Positions 15,577-24,024 of a stretch of DNA of 64,000 nucleotides are shown piece after piece. The stretch comes from Arthrobacter sp. UKPF54-2. Its GTDB lineage: Bacteria > Actinomycetota > Actinomycetes > Actinomycetales > Micrococcaceae. A program made the position numbers and the translations under genes. How positions within the stretch are numbered: the stretch's first letter is position 1; the number at the start of each line of letters is the position of its first letter. The notes under the pieces are model-generated. The model saw only the letters and a program-made list of their open reading frames with translations. It made no database searches and was not told where the DNA came from. Location: the NCBI RefSeq assembly GCF_007858535.1, contig NZ_CP040174.1:1612001-1676000 (forward strand), read 5' to 3'.

Positions 15577-16307
15577 GAGGCGGCCGGCCGGTCCGGGGCC
15601 ATCCGCACCAGGGTGGCTTCGGCGAGGGGCGCCGGCTCCTCGTCGAACGCCCGCGCGAAGCGGTAGAAGGAGCTGCGGATGTGCTCGCTCATGGCGTTCT
15701 CGGCCGCCCCCGGGTCCCGGTCCGCAATGGCCGCGTGGATGCCCTGGTGCTCCACCAGGGTGATCCGGCCGTCCCAGTCGGCGGGGTAGAGGCGGAACAT
15801 GTGGAGGTGGCAGTGGGTCTGGACATAGGCCTGCTGGACCACGTGGTTTCCTGCCGCTGCCAGGATCAGGTCATGGAAGCGCGCATCATGGGCCACCAGG
15901 TCCTGGCGCAGGTTGGCCGTGTCATCAACGTGGCGTTCAAGTGCCGCGAGCTCGGACCGGAGGGCGCCCGAGGGGTTTGACAGCCGCTCCACTGCCGCCG
16001 AGCGCGCCGCCCACGGTTCCACCAGGAGCCGGAACTCAAACAGGGAACGGAGCTCTGCCAAGCTCAACAGCGGCGTGGTGCTGTAGCCCCGGCTTGGGTA
16101 GTACCTCAGCAGGTTGTCGCCCTCGAGCCGCTGCAGCGCCTCCCGGACCGGCGTGTGGGAGACTCCCAGCCGCCGGGACACGGCGTCGATGTTGATGCGC
16201 GTGCCAGGCGTGATCTCGCCGTCCAGGATCGACTGGCGCAGCGCCGCGTAGACCCCGCCGGCTGCGACCTTGGTCATCGATGTGTCGCCTGCGGTTGGTG
16301 CCGTCAT
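15573..16307 (-). CDS. GntR/FadR (FCD) family regulator, copy 2
   Basis: A 244-residue paralogue of the protein at 8972-9700. By eye most of the winged helix and early FCD domain are the same, for example RINIDAVSRRLGVSHTPVREALQRLEGDN, RGYSTTPLLSLAELRSLFEFRLLVEPWAARSAAVERL, with FCD histidines in VAHDARFHD and THCHLHMFR. ATG 16307 is preceded by GAGAGGAAG. It is divergent from the ABC transporter operon, and so likely controls it, but the near-identical recognition helix suggests overlap with copy 1. Confidence 0.9.
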   Translation of the reverse strand: MTAPTAGDTSMTKVAAGGVYAALRQSILDGEITPGTRINIDAVSRRLGVSHTPVREALQRLEGDNLLRYYPSRGYSTTPLLSLAELRSLFEFRLLVEPWAARSAAVERLSNPSGALRSELAALERHVDDTANLRQDLVAHDARFHDLILAAAGNHVVQQAYVQTHCHLHMFRLYPADWDGRITLVEHQGIHAAIADRDPGAAENAMSEHIRSSFYRFARAFDEEPAPLAEATLVRMAPDRPAAS

Positions 16308-16383
16308 TTCTTCCTCTCGGTGCCCGAGGAGGCGCCCGCGGCGCCCCCTCGGCAGTAGTGCGACAGACCTAAGTTCACAAAGC

Positions 16384-16430
16384 TTGACCTGGATCACATT
16401 GCATATATGATACAACATATTCCTATACGA
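16384..16430 (+). promoter_or_regulatory. Promoter of the ABC transporter operon
   Basis: -35 TTGACC (16384-16389), 16 bp, -10 TATGAT (16406-16411), the same spacing as at 9748-9775. The block CTTGACCTGGATCAC matches CTTGATCTGGATCAC at the dehydratase promoter with one change. TTCCTATACGA at 16420-16430 matches the operator arm TTCCTATATGA with one change, suggesting a GntR site just after the expected start of transcription. Confidence 0.65.
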
Positions 16431-16515
16431 TCCTCGACCACACAGCGGCCGGGGACACCCGGGACGCCGTCAGCGCCCGCATCCGATACGCAGTAACGAT
16501 CACAGGAGAGTTCCC

Positions 16516-17352
16516 ATGTTCAGAGCAACACCGAAGTTGCTTCTTGTTCCGGCAGTCGCTTTGGCCCTGACGTTGGGGGGCTGCTCCTCGGGCGGCGCCG
16601 CGAACGCAGGCGCTTCGGCAGGAGCCGTGGCGGACAGCCATCTCACGAAGATTCTGAAGTCGAAGACGATCAAGATCGCCGTCAGCGCCGACTCCCCGGG
16701 TTACGGAGTCATGAATGCGAACGGAGACCGCGAGGGCTTCGATATTGACGTCGCCAACGCGCTGGGTGCCTCGCTGGGCGCGAAAATTGAATTCGTCACC
16801 GCCACGAACGAAAGCCGCATCCCGCTGCTGCAGACCGATAAGGCGGATGCCGTCATCGCCACCTTCACCGCTTCCGATGCGCGTGCCCAGGTGGTCGAGA
16901 TGTCTGACCCGTACGCGGCCAGCTCCACGGTCTTTATGGTGCCGGCCGGAAGTAAGATCGCCAGCTACGCCGATCTGGACGGCAAATCGGTCGCTACCTC
17001 ACGGGGCAGTGTTGGCGAACAGATCCTCAAGGCCAGCTTCCCCAACGCCAAAGTGACCGGGTTCAACACCACGGCTGACTCAATCCAGGCGCTGAAGAGC
17101 GGCAAGGTGGACGCCCTGATCGAAAACAACGCCATCGTCGGCGGGCTCGTGAAGAAGGAACCCACCGCGTTCCAGGTCGTCAAGGGCGACCCGATCAAGC
17201 CGGCCCTGTTCTCGATCGGCGTGAAGCCGGGCGACCAGACGTGGCTGAACTACCTCAACAACTTCATCCGGAACTACAACATCTCCGGACAAAACGAGGC
17301 GTCGCTGCAGAAGTGGTTCGGGCTGAGCCTGCCGCCCTTCCTCGCCCACTAA
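16516..17352 (+). CDS. ABC transporter solute-binding lipoprotein (family 3)
   Basis: A 278-residue extracytoplasmic binding protein of the polar-amino-acid family (SBP_bac_3, like GlnH/FliY). A signal peptide ends in the lipobox LGGC with lipidated Cys23. The mature part shows ILKSKTIKIAVSADSPGYG, GFDIDVANALG, the RxxL-type ligand region NESRIPLLQTDKADAVIATFTASDARAQVVEMSDPY, and GVKPGDQTWLNYLNNFI. Family members bind amino acids, but the operon context is sugar-acid metabolism, so an acidic or amino sugar-acid ligand is plausible. Confidence 0.92.
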   Translation: MFRATPKLLLVPAVALALTLGGCSSGGAANAGASAGAVADSHLTKILKSKTIKIAVSADSPGYGVMNANGDREGFDIDVANALGASLGAKIEFVTATNESRIPLLQTDKADAVIATFTASDARAQVVEMSDPYAASSTVFMVPAGSKIASYADLDGKSVATSRGSVGEQILKASFPNAKVTGFNTTADSIQALKSGKVDALIENNAIVGGLVKKEPTAFQVVKGDPIKPALFSIGVKPGDQTWLNYLNNFIRNYNISGQNEASLQKWFGLSLPPFLAH

Positions 17353-17373
17353 CAGATAGTCGAACGCGCCTCC

Positions 17374-17410
17374 AGCGTGGGTGGGGGAGAGCAAGCCACC
17401 CACCCACGCT
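17374..17410 (+). other. Intercistronic hairpin after the binding-protein gene
   Basis: A perfect 12-bp stem, AGCGTGGGTGGG (17374-17385) with CCCACCCACGCT (17399-17410) and a 13-nt loop, in the gap between the binding-protein and permease genes. There is no T tract. Such structures commonly shield the binding-protein message from 3' decay and raise its level over the permeases. Confidence 0.7.
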
Positions 17411-17437
17411 GCCGTTCACGGACAGGACCCTTTGCAC

Positions 17438-18109
17438 ATGGCTTTATATTTTGGAGACCTTCTCCCGTACAGCTCGCTTCTTCTGGAGGGGCTCTGGACA
17501 GCTTTGTACATCACCCTCGTGGCCATGCTGGCGGGCAGCGTGCTCGGTGTACTCGTGTACCTGGGGAAGGCCGGACCCGGAAAAGCAATCAGCATCCTCT
17601 GCACCTGCTACATCGAGGCCATCCGCAACACGCCTCTGCTCGTTCAGCTGTACTTGATCTACTTTGCCCTTCCCGCTCTGGGCATCAACCTCGAGCCCGT
17701 CTGGGCGGCCGTTATCGGCCTGACCCTGAACAACGCCGCCTACACGGCCGAGATCTACCGTGCAGGGTTCGAGTCCGTGCCCCGCGGACTGCGTGAGGCC
17801 GGAAAGGCGCTGGGCATGAAACCCGCCCAGATCGTTCGCTACATTGTGCTGTTGCCGGCCACCCGCAACGTCTTCCCCGCATTGACCAACCAGCTCATTC
17901 TGCTGTTCCTGGCTTCGTCGATTGGATCCATCATCTCGCTCCCAGAATTGACCAACGCGATCATGAGCGTCAGCAACACCACGTACCGGACCATTGAGGT
18001 ACTGGCCGTCGGCGGGCTCCTCTACCTCGGAGTGTCAGCACTGATGTCCCTTGTCTCAAAGCGGGCCGAAACGACCCTGTTCCGTTGGGCGGTGGGGACG
18101 CATGTTTAG
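17438..18109 (+). CDS. ABC transporter permease 1 (HisM/GlnP type)
   Basis: A 223-residue inner-membrane permease of the polar-amino-acid ABC family. It has several hydrophobic helices, the family block CYIEAIRNTPLLVQLYLIYFALP near residue 55, and the ATPase-contact EAA loop YRAGFESVPRGLREAGKALGMKPAQIVRYIVLLP. The ATG at 17438 (MALYFGD) is chosen because homology starts there. Its end overlaps the next permease by 8 bp, so the pair forms a heterodimer. Confidence 0.92.
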   Translation: MALYFGDLLPYSSLLLEGLWTALYITLVAMLAGSVLGVLVYLGKAGPGKAISILCTCYIEAIRNTPLLVQLYLIYFALPALGINLEPVWAAVIGLTLNNAAYTAEIYRAGFESVPRGLREAGKALGMKPAQIVRYIVLLPATRNVFPALTNQLILLFLASSIGSIISLPELTNAIMSVSNTTYRTIEVLAVGGLLYLGVSALMSLVSKRAETTLFRWAVGTHV

Positions 18110-18791
18110 GCCCTTCGATTGGCAGGACCTCGTGCCCCTGGCCGAGGGTGCCTGGCTGACTATCCAGCTCTGTGCAGTTTCCGGAGTGCTTGGTGTGATT
18201 TTCGGCCTGATCCTAGGCATCGCCCGGACCTCTCCGAGCAGGATTGCGCGGTGGATCAGCACCATCTACATCAGCTGCGTCCGCGGGATTCCCGTCCTGG
18301 TCATCATCTTCTTCGTCTTCTTCGGAATCCCACTGCTGTTTCCGGGCTTGGAGCCGGATAAGTTCTCCTCGGCTGTCATAGCCCTGACCTGCTTCGCAGC
18401 CGCCTACGTGGCCGAAATCGTACGCGGCAGCATCGAGGCCGTGGAGAAAGGCCAAAGCGAAGCGGCCGACGCACTGGGCCTCGACTACTGGCGCAAGCTC
18501 CGGTATGTCATCCTGCCGCAGGCGGTCAGGATCATGGTCCCGCCCGGAATCGGCTTCCTCATAGGGCTCGTCAAGGACTCGTCCTTGGTCACCGTCACCG
18601 GCCTGCTCGAACTCACCCACGCGGGCAATGTCGTCACCAACCTGACCGGTGATCCCATCAAGACATTTCTGGTTGTCGCCGGCATGTATTTCGTCATCTG
18701 CTACGGCATCTCCCTGCTGGGGCGGCTGTACGAGAAAAAGACCGGGATCCACGTGGACCCTCTCAAACTCCCAGAGCCCGCGGGCATCTAG
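18102..18791 (+). CDS. ABC transporter permease 2 (HisQ/GlnP type)
   Basis: A 229-residue second permease. It has the family block YISCVRGIPVLVIIFFVFFGIPLL and the EAA loop VRGSIEAVEKGQSEAADALGLDYWRKLRYVILPQAVR. The start ATG lies inside the end of permease 1, implying coupled translation. Together with permease 1 it makes the heterodimeric channel served by the ATPase encoded next. Confidence 0.92.
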   Translation: MFRPFDWQDLVPLAEGAWLTIQLCAVSGVLGVIFGLILGIARTSPSRIARWISTIYISCVRGIPVLVIIFFVFFGIPLLFPGLEPDKFSSAVIALTCFAAAYVAEIVRGSIEAVEKGQSEAADALGLDYWRKLRYVILPQAVRIMVPPGIGFLIGLVKDSSLVTVTGLLELTHAGNVVTNLTGDPIKTFLVVAGMYFVICYGISLLGRLYEKKTGIHVDPLKLPEPAGI

Positions 18792-18806
18792 AACGGAACA
18801 TGAAAA

Positions 18807-19529
18807 GTGATTGTTGTTGAGAACCTGAACAAGAAGTTCGGACAAAACCATGTGCTGAAAGGGGTGGATTGCCACATCCGGGAGCGTGAGGTCGTGTGCG
18901 TCATTGGCCCTTCCGGTTCCGGCAAAAGCACCTTCCTGCGGTGCATGAACGGCCTGGAATCGATCACCTCCGGGAGCATCGTTATCAATAAGCACCGGCT
19001 GGATGACGCGAAAACCAACATCAACCTGGTTCGGCAGGAGGCCGGGATGGTCTTCCAGCATTTCAACCTCTTCCCGCATTTGAAAGTCATCGACAACGTC
19101 ATGCTGGCACCGCTCAAGGTCGGCAAGGTTTCAAAGGAAGAGGCCCGGGCCAAGGCGGAAATGCTCCTGGCCAAGGTTGGTCTCGCCGCAAAGACGGAAA
19201 CTTACCCCGGGAGCCTGTCCGGCGGCCAGATGCAGAGGGTGGCCATTGCCCGGGCCCTGGCCATGGATCCGAAAATCATGCTCTTCGACGAACCGACGTC
19301 CGCCCTCGACCCTGAGATCGTCGGCGAAGTGCTGACCGTCATGAAGGACCTGGCAAACGAGGGCATGACCATGGTGGTCGTCACCCACGAAATGGGATTC
19401 GCCAGGGAAGTGGCGGACCGCGTGATCTTCATGGACCAGGGGCTGATCGTCGAGGAAGGCACCCCCGAACAGATCTTTTCCACTCCGCAGCACGCGCGAA
19501 CTCAAGGGTTCCTTAGCAAGGTCCTTTAG
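18807..19529 (+). CDS. ABC transporter ATP-binding protein (GlnQ type)
   Basis: A 240-residue ATPase. Walker A is GPSGSGKST (34-42), Q-loop [11 protein letters not shown], signature [15 protein letters not shown], Walker [13 protein letters not shown], and H-loop VVTHEMGFA, all characteristic of the polar-amino-acid subfamily. GTG start at 18807 with only a weak ribosome site (GGAAC), 15 bp after permease 2. It energises import through the two preceding permeases. Confidence 0.93.
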   Translation: MIVVENLNKKFGQNHVLKGVDCHIREREVVCVIGPSGSGKSTFLRCMNGLESITSGSIVINKHRLDDAKTNINLVRQEAGMVFQHFNLFPHLKVIDNVMLAPLKVGKVSKEEARAKAEMLLAKVGLAAKTETYPGSLSGGQMQRVAIARALAMDPKIMLFDEPTSALDPEIVGEVLTVMKDLANEGMTMVVVTHEMGFAREVADRVIFMDQGLIVEEGTPEQIFSTPQHARTQGFLSKVL

Positions 19530-19564
19530 CCCGCTAGCCCTCAACCATTGCAAGGAGTATTTCC

Positions 19565-20593
19565 ATGACCGCCGCCACGTATATCGGATCCCGAACCTTC
19601 AGCACCACTCCAACCGCCCAGACCCCGCCGCGAGCCGGGGAAGTGCAGATTGCGGTGTCCTACACCGGGCTTTGCGGCACCGATCTGCACATCTTCCACG
19701 GCGACATGGACGCCCGCGTCAGTATGCCGGCGATTATTGGCCACGAGATGTCCGGTGTCATTGCCGGCCTGGGTGAAGGCGTGACCGGGTGGACTTTCGG
19801 CCAAGCTGTGACCGTGATGCCCACCCTGTCCTGCGGTTCCTGCGCCGCCTGCACCCGCGGACACGGGCACATTTGTCACAAGCTGGACTTCATCGGCATC
19901 GACTCGGACGGCTCGATGCAGAGCTCCTGGAACGTGCCGGCCGACGTTGTGGTCGCCCTGCCCGAAGGCCTGGCGCTCGACGAGGCCGCGCTGATTGAAC
20001 CCACGGCGGTGGCCGTCCACGACGTGCGCCGCGCACGGCTCGTCGCCGGTGAATTCGTCGTCGTCATTGGCGGAGGCCCGGTTGGCCAGCTGATCGCATC
20101 CGTCGCGCTGCGGCGGGGAGCCCGGGTGGTCCTGGTCGAATTGGACCCCGCCCGGCGGGCACTCGCGAAGGAATCCGGCATCAACGCCATCGACCCGCGC
20201 GAACAGAACCTGCTCGACCTCGTCCTGCAGGAAACGGACGGAGCCGGTGCAGATGTGGCCTTTGAAGTCTCCGGCGCGGCGGCCGGGGTGAACTCCGCCG
20301 TCGATGTCCTCACCACGAGGGGGCGGCTCGTCATGGTGGCGATTCATCCCAAGCCCAAGGAGATCGACCTGCACCGATTCTTCTGGCGCGAGCTGGAAAT
20401 GTTCGGTGCCCGGCTGTACCAGCGCGAGGACTTCGAGGAGGCAGTGAGGCTCGTGGCTTCCGGCGCGATCCCTGCCCGGCGGCTGATCTCGCGGATCGTC
20501 AGCCTTCACGACGTCGAGGAGGGGTTCTTGGCCCTCGAGTCCGGCGGTGCCATGAAGGTCCTCGTCGACTGCCGTCCCGTGGCCACGTCATGA
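19565..20593 (+). CDS. Zinc-dependent medium-chain dehydrogenase (polyol/sugar-acid type)
   Basis: A 342-residue zinc alcohol dehydrogenase of the sorbitol/threonine/idonate class. Catalytic-zinc residues lie in GLCGTDLHIF and GHEMSGV. The structural-zinc site has four cysteines in CGSCAACTRGHGHIC. The NAD fold is VVVIGGGPVGQL followed by VVLVELD. The ATG has an AAGGAG site. It heads a four-gene coupled block (ATGA overlap with the KduD-like SDR). Oxidation of a hexonate at C5, as by L-idonate or L-gluconate 5-dehydrogenases, would fit, but the substrate cannot be read. Confidence 0.85.
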   Translation: MTAATYIGSRTFSTTPTAQTPPRAGEVQIAVSYTGLCGTDLHIFHGDMDARVSMPAIIGHEMSGVIAGLGEGVTGWTFGQAVTVMPTLSCGSCAACTRGHGHICHKLDFIGIDSDGSMQSSWNVPADVVVALPEGLALDEAALIEPTAVAVHDVRRARLVAGEFVVVIGGGPVGQLIASVALRRGARVVLVELDPARRALAKESGINAIDPREQNLLDLVLQETDGAGADVAFEVSGAAAGVNSAVDVLTTRGRLVMVAIHPKPKEIDLHRFFWRELEMFGARLYQREDFEEAVRLVASGAIPARRLISRIVSLHDVEEGFLALESGGAMKVLVDCRPVATS

Positions 20594-21354
20594 GTGGCGG
20601 CCTTTTCGACCTCACCGGGCAAACCGCCGTCGTCACCGGTGCTCGGCGGGGCATTGGACTTGCCATGGCCGTGGCCTTGGCCGAGGCAGGCGCGGACATT
20701 ATCGGAGTGTCCGCGAATCTTGAACCCGTCGGCAGCGCGGTCGAGCAGCGCATCACGGAGCTGGGGCGACGCTTCACCGGCATCCGCGCGGATTTCGGCG
20801 ACCGCGAAGCCGTGCGCGGCCTGACCGACGAGCTGGCCGGTGTCGGCCCGATCGACATCTTGGTGAACAACGGCGGCACGATCGCCCGAAAGCCCGCGGC
20901 CGAGCACCCGGATGACATGTGGGACCAGGTCATCGAAGTGAACCTCTCCAGCCAGTTCATGCTGAGCCGGGAAATCGGGAAAACCATGCTCAAGCGGGGG
21001 AGCGGGAAGATCATCTTCACGGCCTCACTGCTTAGTTTTCAGGGCGGCATCAACGTGCCGGGGTATACCGCGTCCAAGGCCGGCATCGCCGGTCTCACCA
21101 AGGCGCTCGCCAACGAGTGGGCGCCTAGGGGCGTGAACGTCAACGCCGTGGCACCGGGCTACATTGCCACCGACAACACCCAGGCGCTGCAGGATGATCC
21201 CGTCCGGGAAAAGGGCATCCTGGACCGGATTCCCGCTGGCAGGTGGGGACGCCCCGACGACCTCGCAGGCGCAACGGTGTTCCTTGCCTCAAGGGCCTCG
21301 GACTACGTCAACGGGGTCATTCTTCCCGTCGACGGCGGATGGCTGGGCCGCTGA
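20590..21354 (+). CDS. KduD-like 2-dehydro-3-deoxy-gluconate 5-dehydrogenase (SDR)
   Basis: A 254-residue SDR that closely follows KduD: FDLTGQTAVVTGARRGIG, NNGGTIARKPA, SLLSFQGGINVPGYTASKAG, ANEWAPRGVNVNAVAPGYIATDNTQAL, ILDRIPAGRWGRPDDL and ASDYVNGVILPVDGGWL. KduD interconverts 2,5-diketo-3-deoxygluconate and KDG; gluconate 5-dehydrogenases (IdnO) are nearby in sequence space. Here the NNAG motif is NNGG. No KduI isomerase is in the window, so feed-in must be by another route, possibly the upstream Zn-dehydrogenase. Confidence 0.85.
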   Translation: MSGGLFDLTGQTAVVTGARRGIGLAMAVALAEAGADIIGVSANLEPVGSAVEQRITELGRRFTGIRADFGDREAVRGLTDELAGVGPIDILVNNGGTIARKPAAEHPDDMWDQVIEVNLSSQFMLSREIGKTMLKRGSGKIIFTASLLSFQGGINVPGYTASKAGIAGLTKALANEWAPRGVNVNAVAPGYIATDNTQALQDDPVREKGILDRIPAGRWGRPDDLAGATVFLASRASDYVNGVILPVDGGWLGR

Positions 21355-21355
21355 G

Positions 21356-22030
21356 ATGTCCTCACTGCAGCTCCCGACGGTCGCCAGCCGGCCCGCGCCG
21401 TCGCAGATCCTGCGCGACACCCGCGTGATCGCGGTCCTGCGGGCCACCCACGCCGCCGCCTACGCTCCCGTCATTGAAGCCCTCCTTAAGGGCGGTGTTG
21501 TCAGTGTCGAACTGACTCTGAGCACCCCCGGAGCGTTCGAGGAACTTCCGCGGCTGCAAGAACGATTTGGCGCCGACGCCGAATTCGGGGTGGGGACCAT
21601 AACCACGGTTGCCGAGGCACTGGAGGCGATCGCGGCGGGGGGCAAGTACCTCGTCACCCCGCTGACAGATCCGGCAGTCATCGCGGCCGCCGTCGACCAT
21701 GGTGTGGCTGTCTACCCGGGTGGCCTGACGCCTTCGGAGTTGTTCGGCGGCTGGTCGGCGGGGGCCACCGCCGTCAAGGTCTTCCCGGCATCGGTGGTCG
21801 GTCCGGGCTACGTTTCCATGCTCCGCGGACCGTTTCCCGGCATCGAATTGGTTCCGTCGGGCGGGGTGGGAATCACCGACGCCGCGGACTGGATTCGAGC
21901 CGGGGCACTTGCCGTCAGCCTGGGCGGACCCTTGATTGGCGACGCCTTCCAAGGTGGAGATTTGAAACAGCTCACCGAACGCGCCGTGCGGCTGCGCGGC
22001 CTTGTCGACGAGGCGGGGGCGGGGCAGTGA
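21356..22030 (+). CDS. KDPG aldolase (bifunctional 2-keto-4-hydroxyglutarate/KDPG type)
   Basis: A 224-residue class I aldolase that splits 2-keto-3-deoxy-6-phosphogluconate into pyruvate and glyceraldehyde 3-phosphate. Family blocks are VIAVLRA, VSVELTLSTPGAFEEL, FGVGTITT, FLVTP-like YLVTPLTDPAV, PGGLTPSEL, the Schiff-base lysine region TAVKVFPASVVGPGYV, and LVPSGGVG. The ATG is 1 bp after the KduD-like stop and its own stop overlaps the kinase start, so product flow from KDG through KDPG is coherent. Confidence 0.9.
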   Translation: MSSLQLPTVASRPAPSQILRDTRVIAVLRATHAAAYAPVIEALLKGGVVSVELTLSTPGAFEELPRLQERFGADAEFGVGTITTVAEALEAIAAGGKYLVTPLTDPAVIAAAVDHGVAVYPGGLTPSELFGGWSAGATAVKVFPASVVGPGYVSMLRGPFPGIELVPSGGVGITDAADWIRAGALAVSLGGPLIGDAFQGGDLKQLTERAVRLRGLVDEAGAGQ

Positions 22031-22992
22031 GCTCGTCCATTCCGCCGGCCCCCTATCTTGTAACCCTGGGGGAGACGATGGCGCTCCTCACGGCGGAGCA
22101 GCCGGGGCCGCTGGCCCATGTGTCGACCATGGGCCTTGGCATAGGTGGGTCCGAATCGAACGTGGCCATCGGGGTGCAGCGGCTCGGGGGAAATGCCGTG
22201 TGGTGCGGACGGGTGGGCGCCGACTCGCTGGGGCAACTCGTCCAGCGCGAGATCCGGGCAGAGGGGGTTACGGTGCGGGTCACGGAGGATCCGGACGCGC
22301 CGACCGGCCTCATGCTGAAGGAGCGTCGCACGCAATCAACGCAGAAGGTCAGCTACTACCGGGCAGGCAGCGCGGGCTCACGCCTCTCACCCGCTGACCT
22401 TGATCCGCTGCTGATCGCGGGCGCGTCGGTTCTGCATGTCAGTGGCATTACCCCTGCACTGTCCGGTTCCGCTGCGGCAGCCATCCGGCAGGCCATGGAG
22501 TTGGCGAGGGAACACAGCGTGAGCGTCTCGTTCGACCTCAACTACCGGGCCAACCTCTGGTCTGCCGCAGCCGCCGGAAAGTCCTACCGGGCACTGGTTC
22601 CGCTGGTCGACGTCGTCTTCGCCGGGGATGAGGAAGCAGCCCTGGCGGTCGGAAGTGCGGACAACCCGGCTGAACTGGCGCAGCGTATGGCAAACCTGGG
22701 CCCGGCCCAAGCCGTCATCAAGCTCGGCAGCGACGGCGCGGTGGCCTGGATCGACGGGAAAATCTTCCGCCAGGAGGCAGTGCCGGTCCAGCCGGTGGAT
22801 ACTGTTGGCGCCGGCGACGCCTTCGTCGCCGGCTACCTGACGGAACTCATGGCCGCCAGCGCACCGGCGCAGCGGCTTGAGTTGGCCGCGAAAACCGGAG
22901 CCTTTGCCTGCCTTGCCTACGGCGATTGGGAAGGGCTCCCGCGACGGGAGGAACTCGGCCTCCTGCAACAGCGCGAAGCTGTGACGCGCTGA
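22027..22992 (+). CDS. 2-keto-3-deoxygluconate kinase (PfkB family)
   Basis: A 321-residue PfkB sugar kinase predicted to phosphorylate KDG to KDPG, the aldolase substrate encoded just upstream. It shows LVTLGETMALL at the N-terminus, GGSESNVAIGVQRLGG, FDLNYRANLW, and the anion-hole/catalytic motif DTVGAGDAFVAGYL. The GTG start overlaps the aldolase stop (GTGA). Gene order kinase-after-aldolase in one coupled block is typical of KDG utilisation operons. Confidence 0.88.
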   Translation: MSSSIPPAPYLVTLGETMALLTAEQPGPLAHVSTMGLGIGGSESNVAIGVQRLGGNAVWCGRVGADSLGQLVQREIRAEGVTVRVTEDPDAPTGLMLKERRTQSTQKVSYYRAGSAGSRLSPADLDPLLIAGASVLHVSGITPALSGSAAAAIRQAMELAREHSVSVSFDLNYRANLWSAAAAGKSYRALVPLVDVVFAGDEEAALAVGSADNPAELAQRMANLGPAQAVIKLGSDGAVAWIDGKIFRQEAVPVQPVDTVGAGDAFVAGYLTELMAASAPAQRLELAAKTGAFACLAYGDWEGLPRREELGLLQQREAVTR

Positions 22993-23037
22993 AGGTCCCT
23001 CCCGCGCCAGCCTTGTATTTTGTTCCGGCGGCCAGAA

Positions 23038-24024
23038 TCAACTCCTGAGGCCGAGTGCGGCTTTCGCGTTGTTCTTGCGCTCAGCGAGTTCCCTGCGTGC
23101 CGCCAAGGCTTCATCCATGCTCACGGCCACGAACCTGGTGGACGTGCCGGGGGCGGCGCGGGCCACCAAGTCCATGTCGGCGCTGATGACTGTTCCCACC
23201 ATGGCATAGCCGCCGCCGGAGACGGCATCGCGGTGCAGAATGATCGGCTGGGTACCGCCCGGAATCTGGATGGACCCGACGGCGTAGCCGGCATCCACGA
23301 TGTTCGACGGGTCGGAACCGGCCCCGAAGGGCTGCTCCCGTTCCTTCCACTTCACGCCGGGACCGGAGTACCGCAATCCCATCCGGTCGGCCACCGGAGT
23401 CACCTTCCACTCGCCGTTCAGGAGATTGTCCAGTCCCTCGTCGGTGAGGCGGTGGTCATAGAGTCCCAGCACTATCCGGACGGTCTGCTCCTTGGCGAAG
23501 GCGGGCCGGAACTCTTCCGGAACCGTATCCGCGTCGGGCACGGCTCCGTCGTTGAGCGGGCTGCCGACAGAAATCCGGTCGCCGGCCTCCAGCTTGCGGC
23601 CGTGGAATCCGCCGATTGCGCCCAGGCTGTAGGTGGACCGGCTACCCAGCACCTCGGGCACATCAATGCCGCCCTGGACCGCGATGTAGTACCGTGTGCC
23701 GCCCCGGATGACGCCGAAGCTGAGTTCGTCGCCGGCTTTCAGTTGCAGTCGGCTCCACTGTGGCCGGGGTTCGCCATTGACCCTGACCTCAACCGGGGCC
23801 CCCGTGACGGCAATGACAACATCCTGGTCGGCGGTCAGCGCCGGGCCCAGGTACGTGCATTCAAGGACCGCTTCCTTGGCGGTGTTGCCCACCAGTGCAT
23901 TGCCGAGTTCGGCCGAATACTGGTCCAGGGAACCGCTCTGCGGGATGCCGACGTTGTAGTGCCCGGTGCGTCCCTGGTCCTGGACCGTGGTGGCAAGCCC
24001 GGGGCTCGTGATATCAAATGCCAT
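23038..24024 (-). CDS. pxpC: 5-oxoprolinase subunit PxpC / biotin-dependent carboxyltransferase family
   Basis: A 328-residue KipA/PxpC protein (allophanate-hydrolase subunit 2 fold, shared with the carboxyltransferase part of urea carboxylase). Motifs include SPGLATTVQDQGRTGHYNVGIPQSGSLDQYS, LECTYLGPAL, YYIAVQGGIDVPEVLGSRSTYSLG, and RYSGPGVKW. It overlaps PxpB by 11 bp and is the last gene of the operon. With PxpA and PxpB it should form an ATP-dependent 5-oxoprolinase; the linked biotin genes suggest a carboxylation-dependent variant. Confidence 0.85.
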   Translation of the reverse strand: MAFDITSPGLATTVQDQGRTGHYNVGIPQSGSLDQYSAELGNALVGNTAKEAVLECTYLGPALTADQDVVIAVTGAPVEVRVNGEPRPQWSRLQLKAGDELSFGVIRGGTRYYIAVQGGIDVPEVLGSRSTYSLGAIGGFHGRKLEAGDRISVGSPLNDGAVPDADTVPEEFRPAFAKEQTVRIVLGLYDHRLTDEGLDNLLNGEWKVTPVADRMGLRYSGPGVKWKEREQPFGAGSDPSNIVDAGYAVGSIQIPGGTQPIILHRDAVSGGGYAMVGTVISADMDLVARAAPGTSTRFVAVSMDEALAARRELAERKNNAKAALGLRS

